A stretch of DNA of 64,000 nt. Source: Spinellus fusiger (taxonomy: Eukaryota; Mucoromycota; Mucoromycetes; Mucorales; Phycomycetaceae). Below the pieces are notes generated by a model that was not told the DNA's origin, did not search any database, and saw nothing but the letters and a program-made list of their open reading frames with translations. The stretch lies in contig JALLLS010000045.1 in assembly GCA_025094145.1 (NCBI GenBank), positions 62,001-126,000 on the forward strand, given 5' to 3'. The translations under genes and the position numbers were made by a program. Shown here piece by piece: positions 36,052-47,449 of the stretch; positions within the stretch are counted from its first letter, which is position 1; each line of letters begins with the position of its first letter.

Positions 36052-36799
36052 ATGAATACACTTTTCTCAACACAAGTAGGTTTGGTTCTATTTTATGGAC
36101 AATAATTACTAGAGTTAACTCTATAAGTTCTACAATAAATCTTTCTCAAGTAGTGCTATACTGCAAATACTGTGGGCTTATGGATAACACATTATGTTAA
36201 ACAATTAATTCAATGACTGAGTTGTAATATCAGCTTCATTTTTTCTTTTTATAGCCAAACTTATACTTTTTAATTGCAATGTCAATAGTCATTGCTAAAA
36301 CAGGCAAGTAGAGTTTGAAATTGTTTATTTAGACATCGAAAAGGCTTTTTCAAACAGATTAGCCAATCATAAAAATATTGCAATTTTATTCTCAGGATAT
36401 TTCCTTATATATCCCAAACATCTTTGGGTGTGTAGGTTAAGCCTTCATTTCATATTCAGAGTCAGATATAAAACTATTTTTTGATTGGCTAATCTGTTTG
36501 AAAAAGCCTTTTCGATGTCTAAATAAACAATTTCAAACTCTACTTGCCTGTTTTAGCAATGACTATTGACATTGCAATTAAAAAGTATAAGTTTGGCTAT
36601 AAAAAGAAAAAATGAAGCTGATATTACAACTCAGTCATTGAATTAATTGTTTAACATAATGTGTTATCCATAAGCCCACAGTATTTGCAGTATAGCACTA
36701 CTTGAGAAAGATTTATTGTAGAACTTATAGAGTTAACTCTAGTAATTATTGTCCATAAAATAGAACCAAACCTACTTGTGTTGAGAAAAGTGTATTCAT
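36052..36799. repeat. Perfect inverted repeat inside the left transposon end
   Basis: Arms 36052-36369 and 36482-36799 pair (sum 72851) with no mismatch at the blocks checked, over 318 bp, around a 112-bp spacer that contains the GGGTGTGTA terminus at about 36434. The arrangement repeats what is seen at 1-1328. Confidence 0.8.
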
Positions 36800-36943
36800 G
36801 CATTGATTGAATATCCATGACTTATTTAACAACTACATCCTTGAGGACTACCTCAATGGTGGTACTCAAAGGGAAGATAACATTGTTTCCAATGCTATCC
36901 TTTAATCCCAAGGAAAAAAAAAGTGTGTGAGAGTTGGGGATTT

Positions 36944-39160
36944 CTATAGCCAAGGTAAGATATTGCAGGTGGGAGATGGAGTTTGATCAGAGGCTAGTTT
37001 GAAACTGTATGGCACAATAACAACAGTATTCTTCTCAATGGCAGTGATCTTATCAAAGACGAGGAAAGCACCAGAGGAGAAAGAAAATAGACCAGCCATA
37101 CCAACAACAATGCTTTTTGATCTGCTGTTGTTATCAGCAAGCTCACGAGAGATGATGAGAGAACGGAACTGTTGGAACAGCTTTACCTTGGCTCCAACAG
37201 TAAAAATACCACTGTGGCCTGGTACCTGCCAATACCCACCTTGGGAGATATGTGTCGAGATACACCTCTTTCCAAAAGACACAACACATCCCGAGAAGGT
37301 GACTGTCTGTTGGTGTGCAGTATGTGTTCTCGGATGAACTTGTTGAACTGTTCTCCTCTCTCTGTTTCGTAACGAACAGGTGAACCGAAGTGCAAGATAT
37401 CCTCGTGCAGGTGGTGAAGAAGATGCATCTTTAGGGTGCTGCTAATGGTCTTCTTCTTTGCAGGCGCACTCAGAGCTGGCAACGTATCATATTGAATGAT
37501 AGCAGCAACCAACTCTTTTGTGGCAGATCTCACCTTGTCCACATATATATCCAAATATGCCTCAATATTCTGCATGTAAAGAAGAGACACAAGTGAACCA
37601 AGCTTCACAAAACAATCAAGAATATTTGCTTTTGAGTCGTTGTTGCTTTTGAGTCTTCTCTGGGTCAGGTCATACAGAATGATAGGCATCTGCTGGATAA
37701 TGATCTTGAAATCCCTTCCAAGATAAGATCCACACAGGCGAAATGGAGTACAGTGCTTTCTTGTGAAGGCTTTTGACTGATAATTGAAGAAGCTTTCTTC
37801 CAAGTGCTTTACTTCTTTCTCAGGATAAAATGGCACCATGCCAATCATAATATTCTTAACAACGCCAAGAAGGATAATGTGGAGTATCTCAACAGGAAAA
37901 TCCTTGGAGGGATCCCACGACTGCAAGGACAAAAGGGCTTCACCACCAGTCAACTTGTAGCTAGTGTCAGAATTGCTTCTGAGGCCAGCATTGTTGGGAT
38001 TGCCGTTACAATGCTGGCATATCTCCACTAGATCCTCCTTCCTTCTTCTTGCATGAGCATCGCCATCCACTCTCTCCTGTTCCACTGTTGTGCTTCCACT
38101 ATTAACCCAGTAACACTTTCTACATGGCAGCTTAGCCTTAGCACCAAGACTACATGCCACAACCGCATGCATAGGGTTGTCTTCCATGATAAAGTGCACC
38201 ACTCCAACAACAAGAACAGGTTCACCCTACTCGACGTCAAACATCTCTACACCTTTTTCAAGTGCCTCAAGGTCCTTCACAAGCTCTGGGAGCATCTCCG
38301 TTATTGAGAGCTTGTTGCTGGTATAGATAAAGAATATATCATCAGCCTTGCACTGTTCTTTAAATGGCATCGCAGCAAGCGACATCACGCAACTCTCGAA
38401 CTTATTCCACTTCTTGGTGGTATTGCCACTGGTATCATCTGAGAACAAGTTCAGAGGCACAATTTTCACTGACATGAACTGTCTGTTGGGGCTGTTGGTA
38501 CTTGTAGCAATTCTTTTAAATGGGTGGTGGGTGGTGGAGTTGATGTGGGTGTTATTGAAAAATTCAAATGTCTTTCACAATGTCCAGAACGACACTGCTT
38601 CTGATAGTAGACAAACCAGATGCTTCTTCATGGGTCTCAGCGATCCATCCACCACTCGATGTGAAGAAAGAGGCGAGCTTGTAGGTTGAAGTCACACCTA
38701 TAACAGGAGAGGCATACACTAAATCTCCCACCCAGAGATCAACACTATCTCTGTTGATGGTAACAGTTACCATTGGATGTTGGAAGAGAGGGTGCGTCTT
38801 CCACTTTCTACCTTGTTGGGGACAAAACACCATGGTTGGGTGTTCTGTCTGACAAGGCAGAGAGCATTGTTGTTTTTATGACCTTTCCTGCAAGTGCCTT
38901 TGAGAAGCAACTCCTCATTCTCAGAAAAGAAACGATGAAAGATCATTTCTAATATGGTTGCAAATGAGAACACGCCCTCCATAAAGGCAGTCTCTTCAAA
39001 GGTGTTGCTGTTGATGTCAAATTCATCTTCTACAGTAGCCCAAAGAAGGTTCCTCTCCAAGCATTTTTTTCAGCTTCAGTGATGCTCTCCTGGTCATCAT
39101 CACTCTTCTCTTCTACACAGGAAGACTGTGGTGATGGTGGGAGGAGATCTGTGAACAATA
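36944..39160 (-). pseudogene. Broken transposase of a widespread fungal DNA-transposon family
   Basis: Read 5' to 3' on minus: an acidic start, FEETAFMEGVFSFATILEMI, then (frame change near 38830) VDLWVGDLVYASPVIGV and KLASFFTSSGGWIAETHEEA; (frame change near 38570) VKIVPLNLFSDDTSGN; an in-frame TAG near 38229; FIMEDNPMHAVVACSLGAKA, CRKCYW, FPVEILHIILLGVVK, GRDFKIIIQQMPIILYDL, ETERGEQFNKFIREHILHTN and RQSPSRDVLCLL; then another frame change near 37220 and a beta-rich tail. From memory, the blocks FSDDTSGN, DNPMxA and SNRQxPSRD mark a large family of fungal transposon proteins often left as hypothetical. At least three frame breaks and one stop mean it is dead unless the sequence is wrong. Confidence 0.7.
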
Positions 39161-40070
39161 GCAATAAAGCATGATGAGTTTGGTTCTTATTATGTTATAC
39201 TTCTGTTTCTACAATAAATAACGAGAGGTAATCTTGGGACTATTCATAGTAGAGAATGAGCAGCATTACTTTTAGACTTGAGATTATCCTTACATGTTGT
39301 GAGTAGCAATATGTACTTTCATATTCTTCTTTGTTTTGAAGGTCTTTTTGCAGACAGTGCAGGTAAAGATTTCAATATAAGAAGAGAGTGAGTTGTTTGA
39401 CTTGAGAATTTTGACTTATAAATTATTAGAAAGTGAAGACTAAGATATATACCTCAGTTAAATGTGAATATCTTTTATTCTTTGGTCTTGTTTATTATCT
39501 TGTTATTTCTTACACTGTCCATGCAACTTGATACTTAAGTAATTATTGAGATGAGCATAATTAAGCAAAGTAATATGCTATTATTAACAAAGAGAAACAA
39601 TAGAAGGAGGTGATAGACACTACCAAGGACTATTCTTGATCTTATTGAAATTCACAATACAATGAGTGTATTGTTAGTAGGCAAATCAGAATTTAAGTCA
39701 GTCTCAAGTAGTCTTTCTATACTGTCAATGGTGTTAAGGGTATATTATCTAGTGTTATCTATCTTCCAAGGATAAAACACAAGGCCTTTAGGGTATAGAT
39801 TCTATTGCAATAATGAATGTACTTGGGCAGTAGCTATAGTATTATAGTATTAGCTATAGTATTACAATATTAGCTATAGTATTACAATAAACAATTTTAT
39901 TGACACTACAATTTGATAGTGAGGTATTCTACAAAAGAAGAAAATAATCAATTGGATACTCACAAACCATTTGATTTCAAAGCATTGTTCCATAAGAAGG
40001 AATTATTTGGTATTGACATATCAGGAAGTCCGTGCTACTGATTAAAAGCCAGAAATCATTGGATGTGTGA

Positions 40071-41073
40071 CAGTGGACAGTGACTCATGCTGCCCTCCAT
40101 GTTCTTGGGTAGTACAATGTCATTCTGCAGTGAAGAATGAGGGTTGTTTCCATGACTCCATACAATTGTTGCTTTATAGGTGAGGGAGTGCAGTATAGAG
40201 TGTATTCTAGAGTGTAGTGTAATTCACTGTTATAATTCACTGTTATAATTCACTTATAATTCACTGTTATAATTTACTGTTATAATTTACTGTTATAGTC
40301 CACTGCTATAGTCCACTGTTATAATTCACTGCTATAATTCACTGCCAACAGAGTGGGATCCATCTCTACACCACTCACTGCCTGTTCTGTTATTGTCCAA
40401 TCAATGGCTACTGACCTTCACTTTGGCCTTGGAAATCAAACCCAGTGTACACACCTAATGTCCTGCCTGTGGTTGTACATAGACATGCAAACTCATTCTC
40501 TCTCTTTATGGCCCTTTCTACACACCCAAAGACATACAGCCACTCCCTCCTTTTCTTTTTTAATTAAACCCGAGCAATCTATTCTGGGCCATAGCAACAA
40601 GAAGAGTGGCTTGTCAATAGAGTAATAAGTGTGCTTATCTTCTATTCTATCGACATAAGCTGACTCAGTAGCGATGTTAAAAAGTGCATTGCAACTCACT
40701 CCACGTGTTGGCATGTCGGGAGATGAATCTGACAAGTGGAGTTTGATCCATATGCTTCCAAACCCACCGTACAAGACACACAAAGAAAGAAAGAGCAAAG
40801 TCACCCTCCTTGCTCATCTGACAAGTTAACTCTTCTTCTTCTCCTTCTCCTATATTCCACTGCCTATCGACCAGTCTTTTCTTCTCCATCCACTGCCAGT
40901 TGTGCTCGACCACCTAAACAGAAAAGAAGAAAGAAAAGAAGAAAGAAAAAAAAGAAAAAAAAAGAAAAAAAAGAAAAAAGAGAGAGAGAGAGAAAGAGAG
41001 AGAGCTTCCAACTGCCTAAACGACCTTCAGAGACTTCTTTTTTCTTTTTTCTTTTTTCTTTTTCCCTACTGCC
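40071..41073. promoter_or_regulatory. Upstream region of the PAK kinase gene
   Basis: Contains a 13-bp tandem repeat (40225-40345) and, just before the ATG, a long purine-only tract (about 40920-41005: GAAAGAAAAG and GAGAGA types) followed by TTTCTTTTTTC. No other gene recognised. Confidence 0.4.
40225..40345 (+). repeat. TTATAATTCACTG minisatellite
   Basis: About nine imperfect 11-13 bp copies, some with TTATAGTCCACTG variants. Confidence 0.85.
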
Positions 41074-43996
41074 ATGACAGAGATCATCCAAAAAGGCTAT
41101 CTATCAGTCAAGGAGGACGGACTAAGAGCCTGGATATGGTCCAAACGCTACTGTGTATTGCGTGACCAGGCCCTTACTTTTCATCGCAACGAGGTAACTT
41201 TTGCTTTGTGTAGATCTGGTATGGGAGTGGAGAGGGCTGATCACCTTGATGTATAGCAAAGTGGACAATGTGTGGCACTGATCTTTCTTAAAGAAGTCAC
41301 TTCTGTCACCCGTACAGACCTCAAGCCCTATTGTTTTGAAATGACCAACAAGGACAAGACCTACTACATTGCCTGTAAGAATGACGAGGAGCTGTATTCA
41401 TGGATGGACGAAATCTACAATGTAAGCAAAGGAAAAAGGCAAACCTCCTTGACGGGCCCCACTTCAGACAGCGACACCCTTCCCTGTAGATCATTAACAT
41501 TGTGTTGTATTTCTATCCTATGTTTTTTTTTCTCTTTCTCTCTCATTCTTCTGTGCTGGTGCTGGTGTTGATGCTGGTGCTGGTGTTGATGCTGGTGCTG
41601 GTGCTGGTGGTCCATTGGCGTCTTTTGTGTTGATTCTGTATTGATTCCATGTCCAATCTCCCATTCTAGCGCTCTCCTGTAGGTGCGTCTGGTCCAACGA
41701 ACTTTGTTCACGAGGTACATGTTGGCTTTGATCCCATCACGGGGGCATTCACCGTAAGTAGAAACTCCCCCTGCCTAAACAAGGATACCCTACACGCGCT
41801 CTGTCTATTCTCTGCCTGTCTATTCTCTGCCTGTCTATCTATCTCTCACTTGCGCACTTGCTCATTGGATGTGTACTTAGGGGTTGCCCGACCAATGGAC
41901 AAAACTACTCAAAGGGTCTGCCATTACAGCTGAAGATGCTGCCAAGAATCCTCAGGCTGTGTTGGATGTCCTTGAGTTCTATACTGAACAGACAAAGAGA
42001 GAGGCCGAGGAATACGGCTCTTCTCAATTGCAGGGGGCTGTGGAGCGTATGAGCGATGATCGGTGGGCGGCTCTGCTCCAAGAAAAGAGTGCCTATTCCC
42101 CTTCTCCTTCTCCCTCTCCCTCTCTCCATAGCCACAGACCCGCTCCTGCTCCTCCTGGCCAGCAGCCCATGAAGAGAGAGAAGGATCTCAATGACACCAT
42201 GGACGAGCTGTCCATTGGGTATCAGGTAAGGAACATCCCAAGAGACAAAGAAGAAAGAGAAAAGGGATAGGCTAATGTAGTACTCTATGTATTCTATGTA
42301 CTCTATGTATGGCTGCTGCTCAGGATTCCATGTCTAGTAAACTCACTCCAGGCCGCATTCCCAGTCCATTGGACACATCTCCTCGATTCAGTCCTTACGA
42401 TCGTGCTCCTCCTTCACCTGTAAGTGTGTGTGTGTTCTTGTGTGAAAGAGAGGCATGGAGTGAGACTGACTCTGTAGGGCACACAGGGACTCTATCCTCG
42501 TTCCCCCCGAGATCTCAGTCCTAGCGCATCTCCCCATGTCCGTCCTGGACCTTCACATAGTAGCAGCAGCAACAACAACAGTAATGGCTATGCTTCTCAT
42601 GAAGACCGCGCCTACTATGAGCGCGAACGACAAGAGCGCGAACGACAAGAGCGCGAAAGAAGAGAACGTGAACGACAGGAGAGAGAGCGCGAACGACAAG
42701 AGAGAGATCGCATGGAGAGAGAGCGACAGGAGCGCGAACGAGAGAGAAAAGAGCGTGAACTCCAGCGCGAACGAGAGAAGGAGCGACAAGAGAGAGATCG
42801 CATGGAGAGAGAGCGACAAGAACGTGAAAGAGAAAAGACAGCAGCCCAAGTGTCTTCCAAGAAGAAGGTGGAGCAGCGTATCAGCACAATGACAGAGGCA
42901 CAGATCATGGATAAGCTGCGTAAGTATCCTATAGCAGCGAGACTATCTACAGAAAGAAAAGAACTCATATGGGTGGGGTGGTTTCTTAGGCTCTGTGGTG
43001 ACGCGTGGCGATCCTACTGACATGTACAAGAAGCTCAAGAGAGTGGGTCAAGGGTAGGTTGTGTTGTGTTATCAGTGCACTCATCTCTTATGGCTAGTGC
43101 TTCTGGCTCTGTGTACGTCGCTGTGTCTCTTTCTACCAATACCAAGGTGGCGATCAAACAGATGGATCTTGCCCACCAGCCTCGCAAAGAACTGATTGTG
43201 AATGAGATTCTTGTTATGAAGGAGTCCCAGCACCCTAACATTGTCAACTTCCTGGACTCTTTCCTTGTGAAGAATGCTGAGTTGTGGGTGATCATGGAGT
43301 ACATGGAGGGAGGTGCATTGACAGATGTGATTGATAACAACACAATGACAGAACAACAGATTGCTACTGTCTGCTTGGAGGTAATGAGGGAATACAGCAA
43401 CATTGAATTCTATGTTTAACTCTCCTTCTTAGTCCACGGCAGGTCTTCATCATTTGCACTCCCAGAACATTATCCACAGAGATATCAAGTCAGATAACAT
43501 TCTCTTGAATGCTCATGGACAGGTCAAGATCAGTGACTTTGGTTTCTGTGCCAAGTTAACAGACCAACGTAACAAGAGAGCCACCATGGTGGGCACTCCT
43601 TACTGGGTGAGTGAATGAGATATCTTATGGCTACAAATAACTCACTCCTGTGGGCTGTAGATGGCACCTGAAGTCGTTAAACAAAAGGAATACGGTGCCA
43701 AGGTGGATATCTGGTCCTTGGGCATTATGGCCATTGAGATGATTGAGAACGAACCTCCTTACCTGGATGAAGAACCCCTCAAGGCATTGTATTTGATTGC
43801 TACCAATGGCACTCCTACCCTTAAGAGTCCAGAACGCCTCTCAAGAGAACTCAAGGGATTCTTGGCAGTGTGTTTGTGTGTGGATGTACGATCAAGAGCC
43901 ACCTCTGCTGAATTGTTAGAGCATGAATTTCTCAAGAAGGCAGGACCTTTGGAAATCCTGGCACCTTTGCTCAAGTTCAAGGCAGGCAAACACTAA
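41074..43996 (+). CDS. PAK/Cla4-type Ser/Thr kinase with PH and CRIB domains
   Basis: Effector kinase of Cdc42/Rac GTPases in polarity and septation. Ten exons (41074-41193, 41257-41421, 41670-41753, 41881-42225, 42324-42419, 42487-42919, 42990-43053, 43098-43380, 43433-43606, 43661-43996) join in phase to 699 aa. Order: PH domain (about 3-95, [20 protein letters not shown]); CRIB (about 104-125, [20 protein letters not shown]); Pro/Ser-rich linker; an extreme Arg/Glu/Gln repeat (about 315-385); Ste20 kinase (from about 430) with [35 protein letters not shown] and GTPYWMAPE. PH-CRIB-kinase order identifies the Cla4/Skm1 subtype rather than Ste20. Exon 6 encodes the RE repeat. Identification very firm; the linker repeat is not typical of the family. 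Confidence 0.95.
41545..41612 (+). repeat. GCTGGT/GTTGAT repeat in PAK intron 2
   Basis: TGCTGGTGCTGGTGTTGA-type repeats within the intron between the PH and CRIB exons. Confidence 0.8.
42620..42840 (+). repeat. Coding repeat for Arg-Glu-Arg-Gln tract of the PAK kinase
   Basis: Units of GAGCGCGAACGACAA and variants encode [12 protein letters not shown] repeats over about 70 residues. Two near-identical blocks ([15 protein letters not shown]) suggest internal duplication. The minus-strand Ser/Leu-rich frames here are shadows. Confidence 0.9.
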
Positions 43997-44600
43997 GAAA
44001 AGAGAGAGAGAAAACACAGAGGGAGAAATACCACACACAAAAGACAAAAGAAAAACAAACAAACACACACACACACAAACCTGTTATTTTTTTATTTTTT
44101 TTATTTATATATTCTTTATTACGGATTTTCGCTCTCTTTTACTCGACCCACTCGACTCACTCGACTCACCCACTTATCTATAGATACATTGCTATTTATA
44201 TTTATATAACATTCCACACCCCTCCCTCACTGTGTAGTATTCACCATCTCTCTTTTCTCTTCTCATTCTTATCCTTCCAAACTTCTCTGTTTATTTCTTT
44301 ATCTTATTTTACCTTGCACCATTTTTGTTTCTATCAAAAAGAAAAACGAAAGAAAGAAAGACTATGGAAGAAATAGAGTTTTATTTATAAACTTTCCATG
44401 TTTTTTCTTATATTTCTGTTGTTGTTGATTGTCCTGTTCGTTTTGCTAAAAAGAATAAAGAGACTTTATACATCTTTTGCCAAGAAAATGATGTTGCACA
44501 CTTCAAGAAAAGAGTGTCGTATCTATCATTATTTATTCAACATGACACTAGCAAGGCAGTCATCAAAACATTTAGTAGAATAGAGCACACACACTCTTCA
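43997..44600. terminator. 3' flank of the PAK kinase gene
   Basis: AT-rich, with AC repeats near 44060 and several TTTATT/TTTTTTATT runs. No gene recognised; 44398-44583 is a featureless frame. Confidence 0.4.
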
Positions 44601-44637
44601 GAAGAAGACTGAGCAACTTGGTTGATAGCGTCTGTGA

Positions 44638-45740
44638 TTATCTGGGGAATAGTATGTATGTATGTATGAGCGTATTATCCATGATTGGATAACGTCCCTT
44701 TATTTCAGGGAATGTGTCCATCTCAGAAAACACTTCTTTAATATAGTTCAAAGTATTTTTATTTTTATTTTGGGTGTGAGGTGCTATTCGTGCATTGGGT
44801 ATATTAGCCACCCTATGAGATCGTTTGAACAATTTAGATAGACATAGAAACACTTCAAATACAAAAGTGGAGAAATAATGAAGAATAATGAGAGATGATG
44901 GCTCTACCTTAAAGTCTCGAGTAGACGTGACTCGATCAATGGCTTGCAGGAGTATTAACAAACTGGGCCAAAGATCTCGCCATTTAACAAAAGACTTAAC
45001 CGTGCGCGGCAGAAGATTTAGACAATAGTTGATTGGATGAACGTCGTGTGGTGGTGCAGGAACTAGGAAGAACAAGAACGTGGAGCATTCATGGTCAACG
45101 AATGTGCATGTGAGAAAGTGGTCCTTGTTAGCCGAAGGGTGGCCACACTGGCAAGGAACTAAAGGTGTTGGTAGTAACCAATCAATCCTCCATTTTAATA
45201 AACAATGTCTCTCTTTGCACATGAACAGTAGTAGAAGAATTGGATCCCAAACAGGTCTATAGAGTTCATGGGCTACCGTCACTAGCGGATTCTTGCCACG
45301 CACTAGACTAGTCATTTCACTTTGAAGACGTTCAAGATAAGCTACTTTTAATGGATATTTAGGATGGTTGTGAGCCCGTCCTATTCTTTGAGCATTTTGC
45401 CAGAGTACATTGCCACGTAGCTTAATCCATCTGGCTTTACTCTGGGGTGCTTCAAGCTGCGGGACAAGGCACCAGAGGAGGGTGTCTTCAGGAAGGGTAG
45501 CTGCGTGCTCAACACATTTGGCTTGCAGATAAAGGAAACGAGAGTATATGTTAGGGAGGGCGGCTAATTGGGCAAACTGGATCGTTCCAAATCTAGCAGT
45601 AGCAGATCTAGCAAGACAAAGTTTCAGACAAGCAGACTGACAGATTTGTAGCGGGCGGATACCTAGTCTATTGACATTACAAATAGCCAACCCATACTCA
45701 AGAATAGGCTGAACAAAAAACAGTATAAGCTTTAAGGGTA
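44638..45740 (-). mobile_element. LINE-type retrotransposon fragment (RT C-terminal region)
   Basis: One uninterrupted minus-strand frame of about 370 codons begins LKLILFFVQPILEYGLAICN (45.7 kb), the C-terminal end of a non-LTR RT domain (thumb). It continues through RSATARFGTIQFAQLA and LYRPVWDPILLLLFMCKERH to a Cys/His motif, CQCGHPSANKDHFLTC, near the C-terminus. This matches the 3' part of LINE ORF2 proteins common in Mucorales. Everything upstream (endonuclease, RT palm) is missing: the usual 5' truncation of a LINE insertion. The frame is intact, suggesting a fairly recent event. The 3' end carries GTAT repeats (44650-44664). Confidence 0.75.
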
Positions 45741-46436
45741 TCTACAATAGACAGGACTTACACCATGCTTGAGCTTGCTCATATTCAAGTCTCACGGTCA
45801 GTGGAGAGCTTGGAGATGCTTACAACACAGTCGACACCAACAATTTTTACAGGTGGCATACCTGTTTGATAAGATCAGAAAACAGAAGAAAAAGGAGACA
45901 AGGGGGCTATCTTTCATGAAGAAATATGGACCTGAATTAGTTCAACTTCTTGTATTAACATCAGAAAAAAAGATAGAAAACCACCTTGTATATTGCGCTT
46001 TTAAACATTTGATATGAATATATTGCTAAATACAAGTTTTTGTATTTTATTCTTTTCCTCATTTTGGTTTTTATGGTTCTTGGCTTTTATTATAAATACA
46101 TGCTCTAGACACACATCAATAAAATATCGCTCAGTACTATCTCTATGTTTGTACAGGCTTTGGTCTATATACCTAAAGATGTTATTTAAGATGCTGTCTG
46201 TTTTGACACTCTTTTTGTTATTTCTCACAGAGCAATTCACTTGACTTTGTCGGATTTGATTGGTGTTTATAGCATACGCCAATCAATAAAGTGGTTTCTT
46301 TTCTTTAATATGAATCCCACAACTTAACACACACACACCTTTTCTCTCCCGTGCCCGTTCCCCTATCTTGGAGGAACGTCGCGTTTGATTCCCTGTTAGT
46401 GTTCGTTGCCACGGTTGGCTAACAGAGTTTGTTGTG
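45741..46436. other. Intergenic, no gene recognised
   Basis: AT-rich. Small frames at 45769-46017 and 46014-46282 show no features. Confidence 0.4.
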
Positions 46437-46837
46437 ATGGTAAGAAACATCCATTTGAGCAGGGCTGGCAATGATGCTGCTGATATTATTGACACTGATA
46501 TTATTGACACAGACAATACCTCTGTTGTTGGCCATAGTGGTGTGCGTGGTGAAGGCGTTGGTGTGCGCACACCACGTATGTGAAGAGATGGTGGCGGGGG
46601 TCTTTCCCATCGAAGATCCCTCACACCATTGTGGGATTCTTGCATGGTATGGTTCCTATTAATACTATTAATACTACTGTTATCACTGATATTAATATTA
46701 CTGGTAATAATATAGGCTCTGGCTCTGCTGCTGGCTCTGCTGCTTCTCCTGCTCATCCATTCATTCCTTTCTCTCCGTGTTCCCTTCCCTCCCTTCCTTC
46801 CTTATTTTTCGAGATTCTCAGGGCCATTATGCCTTGA
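46437..46837 (+). CDS. Tentative small protein, two exons
   Basis: Weak candidate. ATG 46437 opens MVRNIHLSRAGNDAADIIDT and continues to a strong donor GTATGT after 46575; the acceptor at 46715 restores the frame into SGSAAGSAASPAHPFIPFSP and ends FFEILRAIMP at 46837, giving 86 aa. No family recognised. The ATTATTGACA repeats in exon 1 and the Ser/Ala/Pro composition could be chance, and an upstream exon may be missing. Confidence 0.22.
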
Positions 46838-46989
46838 AGCTCCCAAGTAATCTCTCTCTTTCTTTCTTTTTTTAAAGATAGTAAGCTAATTAGCAGATTA
46901 CTTTTAGACTGATCAATACAGTGGCCATTGTAGTCTATAATAACTATCACAGGTATCTTTATTATAGCAAGCATACGGTATAAGTTTAG

Positions 46990-47280
46990 ATAGACATTTG
47001 TAGTATTAATAGATAAAGACTCTCAAGTCAGTCTTGGAGGATCTTTTATACTGTCAATACTGTCACTGCTATCTAGGGTATAATCTCAAGGTTATTGCTA
47101 TGAGGGAATTATACTTGGGCAATAGCTATATTAATAGCATAGTAAACAATAGCATTCATAAGCACTCTATTTTATTGATAACATAATTTGATAGTACTAC
47201 TTACATAAAAGGATATTATATTTCACACCATAAAGGGATAGTATCACCGCTTAAAAGTTAGATATATCTTTAGGTGTGTA
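46990..47280. mobile_element. Solo right end of the fold-back transposon family
   Basis: The sequence ending GTATCACCGCTTAAAAGTTA and TCTTTAGGTGTGTA (47241-47280) matches the right termini at 2572 and 40070. About 290 bp of the adjacent end region, including GAGGGAATTATACTTGGGCA, is also shared with 1571-1600 and 39.8 kb. No opposite end nearby, so a truncated copy. Confidence 0.6.
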
Positions 47281-47449
47281 GAAGAGAGCAACAGGCCTTG
47301 TTTATAGCTCGGCCGATGAAAAAAGGCACGTCAAAAGGCACGTCACTGTATTCTCTCCTATAGAGCATACCTGCACTTACTTGTACACCTACACCTACAC
47401 CTACACACCTACAACTCTCTCATTTCCACTCAGCAATAGACATTACCTT

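Larger units (their letters stand above)
35228..40070. mobile_element. DNA transposon with about 700-bp terminal inverted repeats
   Basis: The left end (TACATACCCAAAGATTTTCT, then GGCCTTTAAGCGATGATATC) and the right end (GATTAAAAGCCAGAAATCAT, then TGGATGTGTGA near 40070) are imperfect inverted copies. Similarity continues inward for about 700 bases on each side (35228 to about 35940; about 39385 to 40070). Between them lies a broken transposase gene on the minus strand. A sub-unit 35228-36434 has inverted termini of its own (TACATACCCAAAGAT against ATCTTTGGGTGTGTA), so the left end may be a separate MITE-like copy. The family is shared with 1-2572 and with the fragment at 47.0-47.3 kb. Confidence 0.7.

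Noticed and set aside
42536..42968. Ser/Leu- and Asn/Ser/Glu-rich frames on both strands
   Set aside because: Shadows of the PAK Arg/Glu coding repeat; the spliced PAK frame explains the region.
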